DNA from: Woeseiaceae bacterium
GTDB taxonomy: Bacteria > Pseudomonadota > Gammaproteobacteria > Steroidobacterales > Woeseiaceae
Direction: 5' to 3'
Length of the DNA: 41,314 nucleotides
Assembly (NCBI GenBank): GCA_011772865.1
Contig: WVYQ01000020.1
Location: 12,509-53,822, forward strand
A program made the position numbers and the translations under genes. The notes under the pieces were generated by a model. That model saw nothing but the letters and a program-made list of their open reading frames with translations, was not told the DNA's origin and did not search any database. The stretch's first letter is position 1; the number at the start of each line of letters is the position of its first letter. This document shows, piece by piece, positions 17,859 through 25,769 of the stretch.

Positions 17859-18869
17859 CTATTCAAACGCCGCGCTTGCCGCGGCGTTTTTTATTTCCTC
17901 GCCAACCGGCGCAGGAATTCCGTCCGAACGCTCGATAAGCTGCTCGGCCAGCTCCCAGTCGAGCTGCCCCGCTTTTTCCGCTGTAGTCGCGATGAACTGC
18001 TCGGTGACATAGCTCAGCGGATCCTTGATTTCGGGAACCGTGACGGCCAATTCCCCGGCGCTCTGTTCGATCGTGACCTCTTCCGGCCGCAGTGCGGCCG
18101 TCTCGAGCACTGGATGCACTTCCATCACGAGTTCACTGCCAATCCACCCCATCTTGACGGGCTCGTTTATGATGCGCACCGAGGTATTCATGCCGATCCT
18201 GGGAAAAAGATACTCGATGTCTTCCGGGAACATCCGGATACACCCGTGCGTAACGCGCATCCCGACACCAGCCGGCCGGTTGGTGCCATGAATCAGGTAG
18301 CCCGGTAAGCCGAGACGCATCGCGTACTTGCCCAGCGGGTTGTCGGGACCAGGAGGGACGATGCGTGGCAGCGGCCTGCCTTCGGCTGCATGCTCCGCGA
18401 GCACCGACTGCGGCACGTACCAGCTCGGGTTACGCACCTTCGAGATCACCGACGTATTGCCGAGCGGCGTCTCCCAGTCCATGCGCCCGATACTGATCGG
18501 GTAGGTCATCACGTACGCCGTTTCGCCGTCCTTCGGCTCCGGGAAGTAGTACATGCGGTACTCGGCAAGGTTCAGGACGATACCATTGCGAGGACCGGGC
18601 GGAAGAATGAACTGCGTCGGCAACACGACTTCCGTTCCCTCGCCAGGGACCCAGATATTGACACCCGGATTCGCCCGCACGATGTCCTCGTAGCCAAGAC
18701 CGTGGCGCCGGGCGATATCGACCAGCGTATCCTCATAGCGCGCCGTGACCGTGGAGACCGCCCCAATGACATCGAAGCCCTCGGGCGGCAGCTCGTAGAC
18801 TTCCGCACGAGTTGTGGCGGTCGCAATCAGAACTCCGACAGCCAGAATTTGGCACAACGCGCGATTCAT
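17859..18869 (-). CDS. L,D-transpeptidase (YkuD/ErfK family) with LysM-like domain
   Basis: 336 residues, periplasmic. Signal peptide about 1-22 (ending TTRAE). A LysM-like domain at about 40-85 (VTARYEDTLVDIARRHGLGYEDIVRANPG) is expected to bind peptidoglycan. The YkuD catalytic domain at about 95-235 has His194 (YLIHGTN) and the active-site block VTHGCIRM with Cys210. This layout matches E. coli ErfK/YbiS/YcfS, which attach Lpp to meso-diaminopimelate. The facing gene encodes an Lpp-like protein with a C-terminal Lys. The C-terminal Ala-rich tail is encoded by the lipoprotein terminator. The ATG overlaps the GST stop (ATGA). Confidence 0.94.
   Translation of the reverse strand: MNRALCQILAVGVLIATATTRAEVYELPPEGFDVIGAVSTVTARYEDTLVDIARRHGLGYEDIVRANPGVNIWVPGEGTEVVLPTQFILPPGPRNGIVLNLAEYRMYYFPEPKDGETAYVMTYPISIGRMDWETPLGNTSVISKVRNPSWYVPQSVLAEHAAEGRPLPRIVPPGPDNPLGKYAMRLGLPGYLIHGTNRPAGVGMRVTHGCIRMFPEDIEYLFPRIGMNTSVRIINEPVKMGWIGSELVMEVHPVLETAALRPEEVTIEQSAGELAVTVPEIKDPLSYVTEQFIATTAEKAGQLDWELAEQLIERSDGIPAPVGEEIKNAAASAAFE
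17866..17893 (+). terminator. Intrinsic terminator of the lipoprotein gene
   Basis: A GC-rich 9-bp stem AACGCCGCG / CGCGGCGTT with loop CTTGC, followed by TTTTATT. It lies inside the last codons of the convergent L,D-transpeptidase gene, which reads through it as Asn-Ala-Ala-Ala-Ser-Ala-Ala-Phe. Confidence 0.9.
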
Positions 18870-19525
18870 CTTCCCTTCTCTTCCCGGTCGATAACCTCGA
18901 CCTCACATTCTGCGGCCGCAAGCCAGTCCTGCATCGCCTCGCTCTCGAGCACGCGATGCGGATAATAACCTGCGGACTCCGGCAAATTGATGCCGTAAGT
19001 CCGAAAACGCAACACGACCGGCGCATACGTTGCGTCCGCGATACTGAATTCGCCGAACAGCCAGCCGCTGTCGCCACTGTATTTCTTGTGACATTCCGAC
19101 CAGATAGCGATTATGCGATCGATGTCGTCGGTCAAGATATCCGGCAATGGCACTTTGCGCCCCATCGCACGGCAATTCATGGGCATGCATTCCCGAAGCA
19201 TACTAAACCCCGAGTGCATCTCCGCAGAAATGCTGCGGGCGAAAGCGCGGACGTCCGGATCGGCCGGCCAGAGCTGTTTCTCGGGCCAGCGCTCCGCCAC
19301 GGTTTCCGCTATCGCCATCGTATCCCAGACCGTCACATCGTCGAGCTTGAGCACGGGCACCATGCCGCCTGGGCTCACAGCAGCGATCTCCGCCGCAGTC
19401 GTCTCGACATCGAGCAAAATACGGTGCTCGTCGAACTCGATGCCAGCCTCACGCATGAGGAACCAGGACCGCAGCGACCAGGTGGAATAATTCTTGTTTC
19501 CGATATAAAGCTGGGGATTCATCAT
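18866..19525 (-). CDS. Glutathione S-transferase family protein
   Basis: 219 residues from the ATG at 19525; a second ATG follows directly (19522). The N-terminal thioredoxin-like domain (LYIGNKNYSTWSLRSWFLMREAGIEF, with SPGGMVPVLKLDDVTVWDTMAIAE) carries the Ser/Thr near the N-terminus and the cis-Pro of the glutathione site (VPVL). An all-helical C-terminal domain follows (ISAEMHSGFSMLRECMPMN, GEFSIADATYAPVVLRFRTY). It resembles the bacterial YfcF/maleylacetoacetate-isomerase-like group with an NKNYSSWS motif; the substrate is unknown. First gene of a two-gene unit with the L,D-transpeptidase. A 30-aa upstream in-frame extension was not used. Confidence 0.92.
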   Translation of the reverse strand: MMNPQLYIGNKNYSTWSLRSWFLMREAGIEFDEHRILLDVETTAAEIAAVSPGGMVPVLKLDDVTVWDTMAIAETVAERWPEKQLWPADPDVRAFARSISAEMHSGFSMLRECMPMNCRAMGRKVPLPDILTDDIDRIIAIWSECHKKYSGDSGWLFGEFSIADATYAPVVLRFRTYGINLPESAGYYPHRVLESEAMQDWLAAAECEVEVIDREEKGR

Positions 19526-19635
19526 TTTGCTTCTCAGTTTCAGAGCATATGGTAAACCATTGAATGCACTCGCGTCGTGCACCAGTTCCGATTCCGATTG
19601 ACCCTGCCCGGCGTGGTCGGTAGCCTCTCCTTCGC

Positions 19636-20178
19636 ATGGGCCTCAAACTTTCATTCGAACTGTCAGATCGCGACCTGCACTACTTCCGCGAGGCGCTGAG
19701 GCAATCGCGCCACGCGGTCCGCGATGCCGAAGAACTGGAGATCATCGACGCCGTCCGGCACGTGCTTGAGGAGATCCGCAGCAACGAACCATTGCCGGAT
19801 TTCGTGGCGGAGCGCATCCCGCAACTCGAATTACTGATCCAGATGCTCGCGGACGAGGATTGGCAGCTGCCGAATAGCGATCGCGAGCAGCTGCTCGCCA
19901 TGTTCGTGTATTTCAGCGATCCGGAAGACATTCTGCCCGACCACATTCCGGTAATCGGTTATCTCGACGATGTCATCATCATCGAGCTCGTGACTCGCGA
20001 GATGCAACACGTCCGCCAAGCCTACGATGACTTCCGATCATTTCGTCGGAAGTTCGACGACGAGCACGGAAATAACATCGATGGCGCCATCCGACGTGAT
20101 CGGCTGGATCGTAAACGGCAGCAATTGCATCAGCGCATGAAGCGTCGCTCCAAGCTTGGCAAGACCGGCATCTGGTGA
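19636..20178 (+). CDS. DUF1232 (YkvA-like) protein
   Basis: 180 residues. The DUF1232 core lies at about 85-120: MFVYFSDPEDILPDHIPVIGYLDDVIIIELVTREM, with the family YF..P.D..PD..P.iGylDD pattern. An N-terminal helical region (SFELSDRDLHYFREAL) and a basic C-terminal tail (RRDRLDRKRQQLHQRMKRRSK) flank it. YkvA-like proteins are often membrane-associated, but this one shows only a weakly hydrophobic segment (DDVIIIELV). Function unknown. It is transcribed away from the GST gene, and its TGA overlaps the GTG of the next gene. Confidence 0.88.
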   Translation: MGLKLSFELSDRDLHYFREALRQSRHAVRDAEELEIIDAVRHVLEEIRSNEPLPDFVAERIPQLELLIQMLADEDWQLPNSDREQLLAMFVYFSDPEDILPDHIPVIGYLDDVIIIELVTREMQHVRQAYDDFRSFRRKFDDEHGNNIDGAIRRDRLDRKRQQLHQRMKRRSKLGKTGIW

Positions 20179-20540
20179 CCGGACACCTCGAACGCGAACG
20201 GCTGACGATGTCAAAAATGGTCGGCATCTATTGCTCGGCACATCATCAAGGAACGGAATATTCCCTGTGCGAGGACTGCGGAGAATTTCTCGACTACGCT
20301 TACCTGCGACTCGAGAAATGTCCGTACGGCGAAGACAAGCCGACGTGCGCCAACTGTCCGATCCATTGCTACAAACCGGCGCGTCGCGAACAGGTGAAGC
20401 GCATCATGCGCTACGCAGGACCGAGGATGTTGCTGCGCCATCCGCTACTGGCAATCACGCACAAGCTTGATGGTCTCAGAAAAGCCATTCATCCAAAGCA
20501 GTTAACGCGTAAGGAAAGGCTCCGATCCGGAGAAGACTGA
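20175..20540 (+). CDS. ygbA: YgbA-type protein ('nitrous oxide-stimulated promoter' family, PF11756)
   Basis: 121 residues, Cys-rich. The family pattern is clear: RERLTMSKMVGIYCSAHHQG, LCEDCGEFLDYAYLRLEKCPYGEDKPTCANCPIHCY, and RREQVKRIMRYAGPRMLLRHP. The CxxC and CPxG..KPTC..CPxHCY cysteines suggest metal or Fe-S binding. In E. coli ygbA is controlled by the NO sensor NsrR; I see no clear NsrR site here. GTG at 20175 is preferred to the ATG at 20208 because family members have the LERERLT-like segment before MVGIYC. GTGA overlap with the DUF1232 gene. Confidence 0.9.
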   Translation: MTGHLERERLTMSKMVGIYCSAHHQGTEYSLCEDCGEFLDYAYLRLEKCPYGEDKPTCANCPIHCYKPARREQVKRIMRYAGPRMLLRHPLLAITHKLDGLRKAIHPKQLTRKERLRSGED

Positions 20541-20568
20541 ACCTACAAACAGGCGCCATTCGTCTGGT

Positions 20569-20673
20569 TTAGACCGGAAGCAAATCCAAAAATACCGGTA
20601 TCCAGGTTTTGAAGTGGACCGGCTCACTGTCAAGCAAGACGCCGTCCATGTCGACTATCACTAACGGCATCAT
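20569..20673 (-). pseudogene. Remnant of a HAD-family hydrolase (N-terminal motif I only)
   Basis: A 34-codon frame starting ATG-ATG at 20673, 21 nt after the fabH stop and on the same strand. It reads MMPLVIVDMDGVLLDSEPVH then FKTWIPVF and ends in TAA. The block VDMDGVLLDSEPVHFKTW is the beta-phosphoglucomutase-like HAD start, with the nucleophile Asp and the DxDG...DSEP pattern, but nothing of the remaining ~180 residues follows in any frame before ygbA. It appears to be a truncated gene left after a deletion. A very short functional peptide is less likely. Confidence 0.6.
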
Positions 20674-20694
20674 TCAGCAGTCTGGCGGTGGTCG

Positions 20695-21663
20695 CTAGAG
20701 CTGCATCAGGACGGAGCCCCAGGTGAATCCGCCACCGAAGGCTTCCATGAGCACGGTCTGGCCTTTCTTGATACGGCCGTCGCGAATGCCGACATCGAGC
20801 GCCATGGGCACTGACGCAGCCGACGTGTTGCCGTGATCCTGCACAGTCAGGATGACTTTTTCCATCGGCAGGTCGAGGCGCTTGGCTGTCGCCTGGATGA
20901 TGCGAATGTTGGCCTGGTGCGGTACGAGCCAGTCGAGGTCGTCCTTAGAAACGCCGGCTTTCTCGAGGACTTCGACGGCAACATTTCCGAGCGTCTTGAC
21001 GGCGACCTTGAAGACTTCATTGCCGGTCATCATGATCGCCGCTTCGTCCGTTCCCGCCTTGTACAGGTCCTTCGATGCCCCTACCGGGTAGTAGAGCAGT
21101 TCCTTGTACTGGCCGTCCGCACCCAGGTGTGTCGCGAGTATGCCGGGCTCGTCCGACCGCTTCAGTATCACCGCACCCGCACCATCACCGAACAGCACGC
21201 ACGTATTGCGATCGTTCCAGTCGATGAGCTTGGTTATGCATTCGGCGCCGATGACGAGCACGCACTTCGCCTCGCCCGCCTTGATGAACTTGTCGGCAAT
21301 CGACACGCCGTAGATAAAACTCGTACAGGCCTCCTCGGTTGCGATACACGGACAGGCAGGAATGCCGAGGCGATGCTGCACGAGCGTGGCGGCATTCGGA
21401 AAAATCAGGTCGGGCGACGTCGTTCCGATGACGACCATCTCGATCTCGGTTGGATCGACGCCGGCGTCTTCCATTGCAACCTTCGCCGCCTCGACGCACA
21501 TGTCCGACGTCGTCTGCTCGGGAGCCACGCAATGGCGCCGTTCGACACCGGTGCGGGTACGAATCCACTCGTCGCTCGTGTCGACCATTTTCTCGAGATC
21601 GAAGTTTGTCAGAATCTTCTCGGGCAGATAACGGCCGGTCCCGACAATTCTCGAGTACGTCAT
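20695..21663 (-). CDS. fabH: 3-oxoacyl-ACP synthase III
   Basis: 322 residues; condenses acetyl-CoA (or another starter) with malonyl-ACP to begin fatty-acid synthesis. The catalytic triad is present: Cys113 (EACTSFIYG), His249 (WLVPHQANIRI) and Asn279 (QDHGNTSAA). FGDGAGAVIL and the C-terminal FGGGFTWGSVLMQL are also canonical. The segment before the nucleophile reads CPCIATEEAC, where FabH proteins almost always have xFDVxAAC; this is unusual. ATGA overlap with plsX. The usual followers fabD-fabG-acpP are missing; a HAD remnant follows instead. Confidence 0.95.
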   Translation of the reverse strand: MTYSRIVGTGRYLPEKILTNFDLEKMVDTSDEWIRTRTGVERRHCVAPEQTTSDMCVEAAKVAMEDAGVDPTEIEMVVIGTTSPDLIFPNAATLVQHRLGIPACPCIATEEACTSFIYGVSIADKFIKAGEAKCVLVIGAECITKLIDWNDRNTCVLFGDGAGAVILKRSDEPGILATHLGADGQYKELLYYPVGASKDLYKAGTDEAAIMMTGNEVFKVAVKTLGNVAVEVLEKAGVSKDDLDWLVPHQANIRIIQATAKRLDLPMEKVILTVQDHGNTSAASVPMALDVGIRDGRIKKGQTVLMEAFGGGFTWGSVLMQL

Positions 21664-22670
21664 GCGGCTTCCTTCTGCAGCAGTGTGCCGATTTGCTGCG
21701 GCACTTGTTTTTGTACTTCGACGACGGCCGTGTCGATCGCATGCAGGAACGCAAACGCATCGGCGCTGCCGTGGCTCTTCACCACGATACCATTTAGGCC
21801 GACGAGAGTCGCTCCGTTGTACTTGCGCGGATCCATGCGCCTGCGAAGGTGCCTGAGAACCGGCCCGGCAAGAATTGCCTGGAACCTGGAAAACAAATCA
21901 CGAGTAAAGGCACGCCGCAGATAGTGCTTGGCGAGGCCGACGGTTCCTTCCATCGTCTTTAGCGCAACGTTGCCCGTGAATCCATCGGTAACAACGACAT
22001 CTGCCTTTCCTGAAAACAGTTCGCTGCCTTCGATAAAGCCGACGTAATTCATCGTGCTCGCCTTGAGCATCGCCGCAGCATCCTTGACCGTGTCGTGCCC
22101 CTTCGTGTCTTCGGCGCCAATGTTGAGCAATGCGACCCGCGGGTTGGTGATGCCCGTGATGTCCTCGGTGACGATGGAGCCCATAACGGCGAACTGGAAC
22201 AGGTGTTCCGCCGAACAAAGGGTGTTCGCGCCGAGGTCGAGCATGTGCAAAGTGCCGCCTTTGGCAGGCAGCTCCGTGATGATCGCCGGGCGGTCGATGC
22301 CGGGAAGCATCCTGAGCACGAACTTGGCGGTTGCCATCAGCGCCCCGGTATTACCGGCACTGACACAGGCCTGCGCCCGGCCTTGCTTGACGAGATCGAT
22401 AGCGACACGCATCGACGAGTCTTTCTTCTTGCGCATCGCATCGACCGGGGAATCGGACATCTCCACGACCTGGCTTGCATGTACGATCGCCAGGCGAGGC
22501 TCCTCACCAACGATGCGCGTGACATGGTGTTCAAGGACTGCTTTGTCGCCAACGAGCAATAATTCGATATTCGGATGCTCGGTCAGCGCAGCATGCGCCG
22601 CCCGCACGACGACCTCGGCACCGAGATCGCCGCTCATTGCATCTATGGAAATGATCGAGTGGGTCGCCAC
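21660..22670 (-). CDS. plsX: Phosphate acyltransferase PlsX
   Basis: 336 residues from the GTG at 22670 (a TTG two codons upstream is possible; neither has a clear ribosome site). Converts acyl-ACP to acyl-phosphate for phosphatidic acid synthesis, peripheral to the inner membrane. Family blocks: SIDAMSGDLG near the start, MRKKKDSSMRVAIDLVKQG, CVSAGNTGALMATAKF, LLNIGAEDTKGHD, and VVVTDGFTGNVALKTMEG. The classical ISxDAMGGD has Ser in place of the first Gly. Lies between rpmF and fabH in the conserved order. Confidence 0.96.
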   Translation of the reverse strand: MATHSIISIDAMSGDLGAEVVVRAAHAALTEHPNIELLLVGDKAVLEHHVTRIVGEEPRLAIVHASQVVEMSDSPVDAMRKKKDSSMRVAIDLVKQGRAQACVSAGNTGALMATAKFVLRMLPGIDRPAIITELPAKGGTLHMLDLGANTLCSAEHLFQFAVMGSIVTEDITGITNPRVALLNIGAEDTKGHDTVKDAAAMLKASTMNYVGFIEGSELFSGKADVVVTDGFTGNVALKTMEGTVGLAKHYLRRAFTRDLFSRFQAILAGPVLRHLRRRMDPRKYNGATLVGLNGIVVKSHGSADAFAFLHAIDTAVVEVQKQVPQQIGTLLQKEAA

Positions 22671-22715
22671 AGGCAAACAGGCGGTCCGCTAGTGCCGCCT
22701 GATAGCAGGGTGCGT

Positions 22716-22910
22716 TTACTCGTCGTCGTCGATGATGTCGGGCTGCGTAACCACCTGCTCGCCACGATAGAAACCATCGGGCGAAACACGATGCCGCAGG
22801 TGCGTTTCACCGGACGTGGGATCCACCGACAGGGCTGGCTTCTTCAGCTTGTCGTGCGAACGGCGGGCACCGCGTGTCGCCGGGGTTCTGCGACTCTTTT
22901 GAACAGCCAT
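22716..22910 (-). CDS. rpmF: 50S ribosomal protein L32
   Basis: 64 residues. [20 protein letters not shown] and [23 protein letters not shown] are the L32 signature. No zinc-binding cysteines are present, so this is the Cys-free (C-minus) type. It ends with an unusually acidic tail (DIIDDDE). A GGAGAG lies about 8 nt upstream of the ATG. It stands between yceD and plsX, as in most gammaproteobacteria, and shares their transcript. Confidence 0.97.
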   Translation of the reverse strand: MAVQKSRRTPATRGARRSHDKLKKPALSVDPTSGETHLRHRVSPDGFYRGEQVVTQPDIIDDDE

Positions 22911-22953
22911 ATTTCTCTCCAGTCACGATGGCGCTATCGCACCATCATTCGAA

Positions 22954-23502
22954 TCAGTTCTCTTTTTCCATCTGCGACTTCAATGCCGCGAACGGTCTTA
23001 TCGTCACACTTTCGCCGGCTTCTGCTTCATCCGGACTACGACATTTTTCATTGTCATGCATTGCCGCAAGCGGCAACGCCATAATCAGCGCTTCTTCGAC
23101 AACATCCAGCGGCCTGATACTTTCTTCATCGAGTTCCCAGACCTCGAAATCGTCGCCGCCATCCACCGCCTCATCGGCAGCGAACAGAAGCTTCAGCTCC
23201 ACCGCGAGCGGCAAGCTGAGTGGCTCGAGACATCGCTGGCACACGACGTCGATCGTCGCCGAGACCTCGCCTTCGAGCTGCGGCAATGCCTCTTGCGCAT
23301 CGGCAAAACCGAAGCGCAGCTGGCCCGTTGCTTGCGTTTCGCGCCAACCGGACGGGAGTTTATCAGGGTCCAGCGTCTCGAGATCACCCTCGACAATCGC
23401 TGTGAGCTGCTCCAAATCAGTGATTTTAATAGCAAAATCAATAACTTGTCTACTTGCCGCCAATTCCTTCGGAGTGCGGCGGTCTCGCAGCGGATTGCCC
23501 AT
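22954..23502 (-). CDS. yceD: YceD family protein (DUF177)
   Basis: 182 residues from the ATG at 23502 (MGNPLRDRRTPKELAASRQV); a GTG 45 nt upstream would lengthen it. The DUF177 core shows the conserved CxxC block TIDVVCQRCLEPLSLPLAVELKLLF, then acidic EDE-rich stretches and RPLDVVEEALIMALPLAAMHD, with ATIRPFAAL-like end. YceD is linked to 23S rRNA metabolism in plants and bacteria and is normally encoded directly before rpmF. Here the gap to rpmF is 43 nt. It is divergent from yceF. Confidence 0.92.
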   Translation of the reverse strand: MGNPLRDRRTPKELAASRQVIDFAIKITDLEQLTAIVEGDLETLDPDKLPSGWRETQATGQLRFGFADAQEALPQLEGEVSATIDVVCQRCLEPLSLPLAVELKLLFAADEAVDGGDDFEVWELDEESIRPLDVVEEALIMALPLAAMHDNEKCRSPDEAEAGESVTIRPFAALKSQMEKEN

Positions 23503-23619
23503 GGCGCGCGCATGATAAGGACCCGCCGGGCCCCTGTCAAAGTGCACGATCAGGAAAAAGCGCGTTCAGCACCGCAAAGGGGTTAAACTCAGCGAACTCC
23601 GTGCCAAGCAATTGATTTT

Positions 23620-24213
23620 ATGCAAAATCCTTCTGCCCCAACGATTATTCTTGCCTCGGCTTCGCCGTATCGCCGTGGCCTGCTTGACCGGTTTCTCGAC
23701 GATTACGAGACTGTCTCGCCTGATATCGACGAGAGCAATCCTGACAAGCTTTCGCCCAAAAAACTGGCGCGATACCTGGCGCGCAAGAAGGCCGAGACCG
23801 TATCAAAGCAGGCGCGCAACTCCCTTGTGATCGGTGCGGACCAGCTCGCCGTCCTCGAAGGCCAGGTGCTCGGCAAGCCCGGCGACCATCAGAAAGCCGT
23901 CGAGCAGCTCATGGCGGCTTCGGGTCACAACGTCACCTTTCGGACAGCCGTTTGCATGCTCGACCCGGTCGGCAAGACCCGCTACGAGCACGTCGACAAG
24001 ACGACGGTCCGGTTTCGGAAGTTCGATCGCCGGCTCGCCGAAGCCTACCTGCGACACGACGAACCCTACGACTGCGCCGGGAGCTTCAAGATCGAAGGTG
24101 CCGGATTCGTGCTCTTTGATTCGGTAACCACAGATGATCCAACAGCGCTCATCGGACTGCCGATGATCTGGGTATCCGACGTCCTGCTGGAACTCGGCTA
24201 TCTGCTGCCCTGA
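23620..24213 (+). CDS. yceF: Maf-family nucleotide pyrophosphatase, YceF type
   Basis: 197 residues; Maf proteins hydrolyse non-canonical NTPs to NMP and pyrophosphate, and the YceF subgroup favours m7GTP. Seen: the P-loop-like opening IILASASPYRRGLLDRF, VIGADQLAVLEGQVLGKPG with the catalytic Asp, and YDCAGSFKIEGAGFVLFD, which is the YceF version of the C-terminal substrate motif. It lies opposite yceD-rpmF-plsX as in E. coli. Its TGA overlaps the ATG of the next gene (TGATG). Confidence 0.95.
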   Translation: MQNPSAPTIILASASPYRRGLLDRFLDDYETVSPDIDESNPDKLSPKKLARYLARKKAETVSKQARNSLVIGADQLAVLEGQVLGKPGDHQKAVEQLMAASGHNVTFRTAVCMLDPVGKTRYEHVDKTTVRFRKFDRRLAEAYLRHDEPYDCAGSFKIEGAGFVLFDSVTTDDPTALIGLPMIWVSDVLLELGYLLP

Positions 24214-25769
24214 TGAGCCAGGTAAGTAACAATTCACTCTGGGAAGAACTAAAACGGCGCAAGGTCATTCGCGTTGTTATTGCCTACCTCATCGTCGGCT
24301 GGGGCCTGATCGAAATAGCGGACGTAACGTCGGAGCCCCTGCGCCTGCCCGACTGGAGCGGCACGCTGGTCATCTGGCTCGTCGCACTGGGTTTTCCAAT
24401 AGCTATCGTGCTGGCCTGGATCCTCGACGTGACGCCGCGAGGAATCGAGGTGACGGCAGATGCGACAGGTAGCGGGCCGCCGTCGCCGCCCGATGCCTCA
24501 ATCGCCGTCTTGCCCTTCGTCAACATGAGCGGCAATGAAGAAAACGAGTACTTCAGCGATGGGCTGTCGGAGGAATTGCTCAACCTGCTCGTACGATTGC
24601 AATCAGTCCGCGTGTGCTCGCGCACGTCGTCATTCGCGCTCAAGGGCAAGGATGTCGACATGCCGACGATTGCCGCTCAGCTTGGCGTGCGCCATGTGCT
24701 CGAGGGCAGCGTACGCCGATCCGGCAACAAGGTACGTATCACCGCACAGCTCGTCGACGCGGTCGAGGATGTCCATCTGTGGTCCGAAACTTATGATCGT
24801 GAACTGCAGGACATCTTTGCGGTACAGGACGACATTTCCGCGCATATATTCGAGGCCCTGCAGCTCACGTTGACCAGCGATCTGCAACAGGCCGCGCACT
24901 CGACGACGGACAGCTTCGATGCCCTCGATTGCTACATGCGTGGCCGCGCGCTTTATCACCGCACCGATACCGGTCACCTCGAAAAAGCGCGCGAGATGTT
25001 CGAGGAGGCGTTACGAATCGATCCCGGGTATGCCCTGGCCTGGGCTGGCCTCACGTACATCTATATCGATACGCTCTGGTACAAGCGCGGCAAACCCGAA
25101 CTGTTGGAAAAAGCCGATGAAGCCAGCCGTAAAGCCGTGCAGCTGGCACCTCACCTGGCCGAGTCACATGGCGCCCGTGGGCTGGCGTTGCGGGCCGCCA
25201 AACGCTTTGATGAGGCGGAAGCCGAATTCAAGGAAGCGGTGGAGATCAATCCCCGTTCATTCGAACCTATCCACTTCTATGCCCAGATGGCACGCAGCCA
25301 GAACAACTTCGAGCAGGCCGCGGAGTTGTTCGAACAGGCGGCTGCAGTCCGGCCCGAGGACTACCAGGCGCTCGCACTGGCGGCCAACATGCACGATGCG
25401 CTCGGCAACGATCAGCAGGGCAAGAGGCTGTCGCGCGAAACGGTGATCCGCGTGCAACGGGCCATCGACCTGATGCCCAACGATGCGCGCGCCTGGATCC
25501 TCGGTGCGAGCTGCCTGTTACGACTCGGTGACCGTGAAAAGGCATTCCAGTGGGTCGACAAGGCGAATGAGGCCGATCCGGAGAGCAACGGTGTCGCCTA
25601 TAACGCGGCCTGCATGTACGCGTCTATCGGTGAAACCGACAAGGCGCTCGACCTGATCGAACGTGCTATTGAATTGGGCAGCAGGAACCGGCTCTACTTT
25701 GAAACCGATCCGGACTTCGTAAGCCTGCGTGATCACCCACGCTTCAAAGCCTTGCTCGATCGAATTTGA
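24213..25769 (+). CDS. Membrane-anchored TolB-like/TPR protein
   Basis: 518 residues. N-terminal motif SLWEELKRRKVIRVVIAYL, then two membrane helices (about 18-36 and 49-71: VVIAYLIVGWGLIEIA, TLVIWLVALGFPIAIVLAWIL) and a FlgO/TolB-N-like domain (about 95-225: SIAVLPFVNMSGNEENEYFSDGLSEELLNLL, HVLEGSVRRSGNKVRITAQLVDA, DDISAHIFEALQ). About six TPR repeats follow (about 240-510, for example AREMFEEALRIDPGYALAWAGL). This layout is common in marine gammaproteobacteria and often follows a cyclase or DNA-binding domain; here the N-terminus is only a membrane anchor. The role is unknown. The last 37 nt overlap the 3' end of rluC. Confidence 0.88.
   Translation: MSQVSNNSLWEELKRRKVIRVVIAYLIVGWGLIEIADVTSEPLRLPDWSGTLVIWLVALGFPIAIVLAWILDVTPRGIEVTADATGSGPPSPPDASIAVLPFVNMSGNEENEYFSDGLSEELLNLLVRLQSVRVCSRTSSFALKGKDVDMPTIAAQLGVRHVLEGSVRRSGNKVRITAQLVDAVEDVHLWSETYDRELQDIFAVQDDISAHIFEALQLTLTSDLQQAAHSTTDSFDALDCYMRGRALYHRTDTGHLEKAREMFEEALRIDPGYALAWAGLTYIYIDTLWYKRGKPELLEKADEASRKAVQLAPHLAESHGARGLALRAAKRFDEAEAEFKEAVEINPRSFEPIHFYAQMARSQNNFEQAAELFEQAAAVRPEDYQALALAANMHDALGNDQQGKRLSRETVIRVQRAIDLMPNDARAWILGASCLLRLGDREKAFQWVDKANEADPESNGVAYNAACMYASIGETDKALDLIERAIELGSRNRLYFETDPDFVSLRDHPRFKALLDRI

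Noticed and set aside
20833-21924. 363-codon plus-strand frame opposite fabH and plsX
   Set aside because: Spans two well-supported genes and has no recognisable domain.
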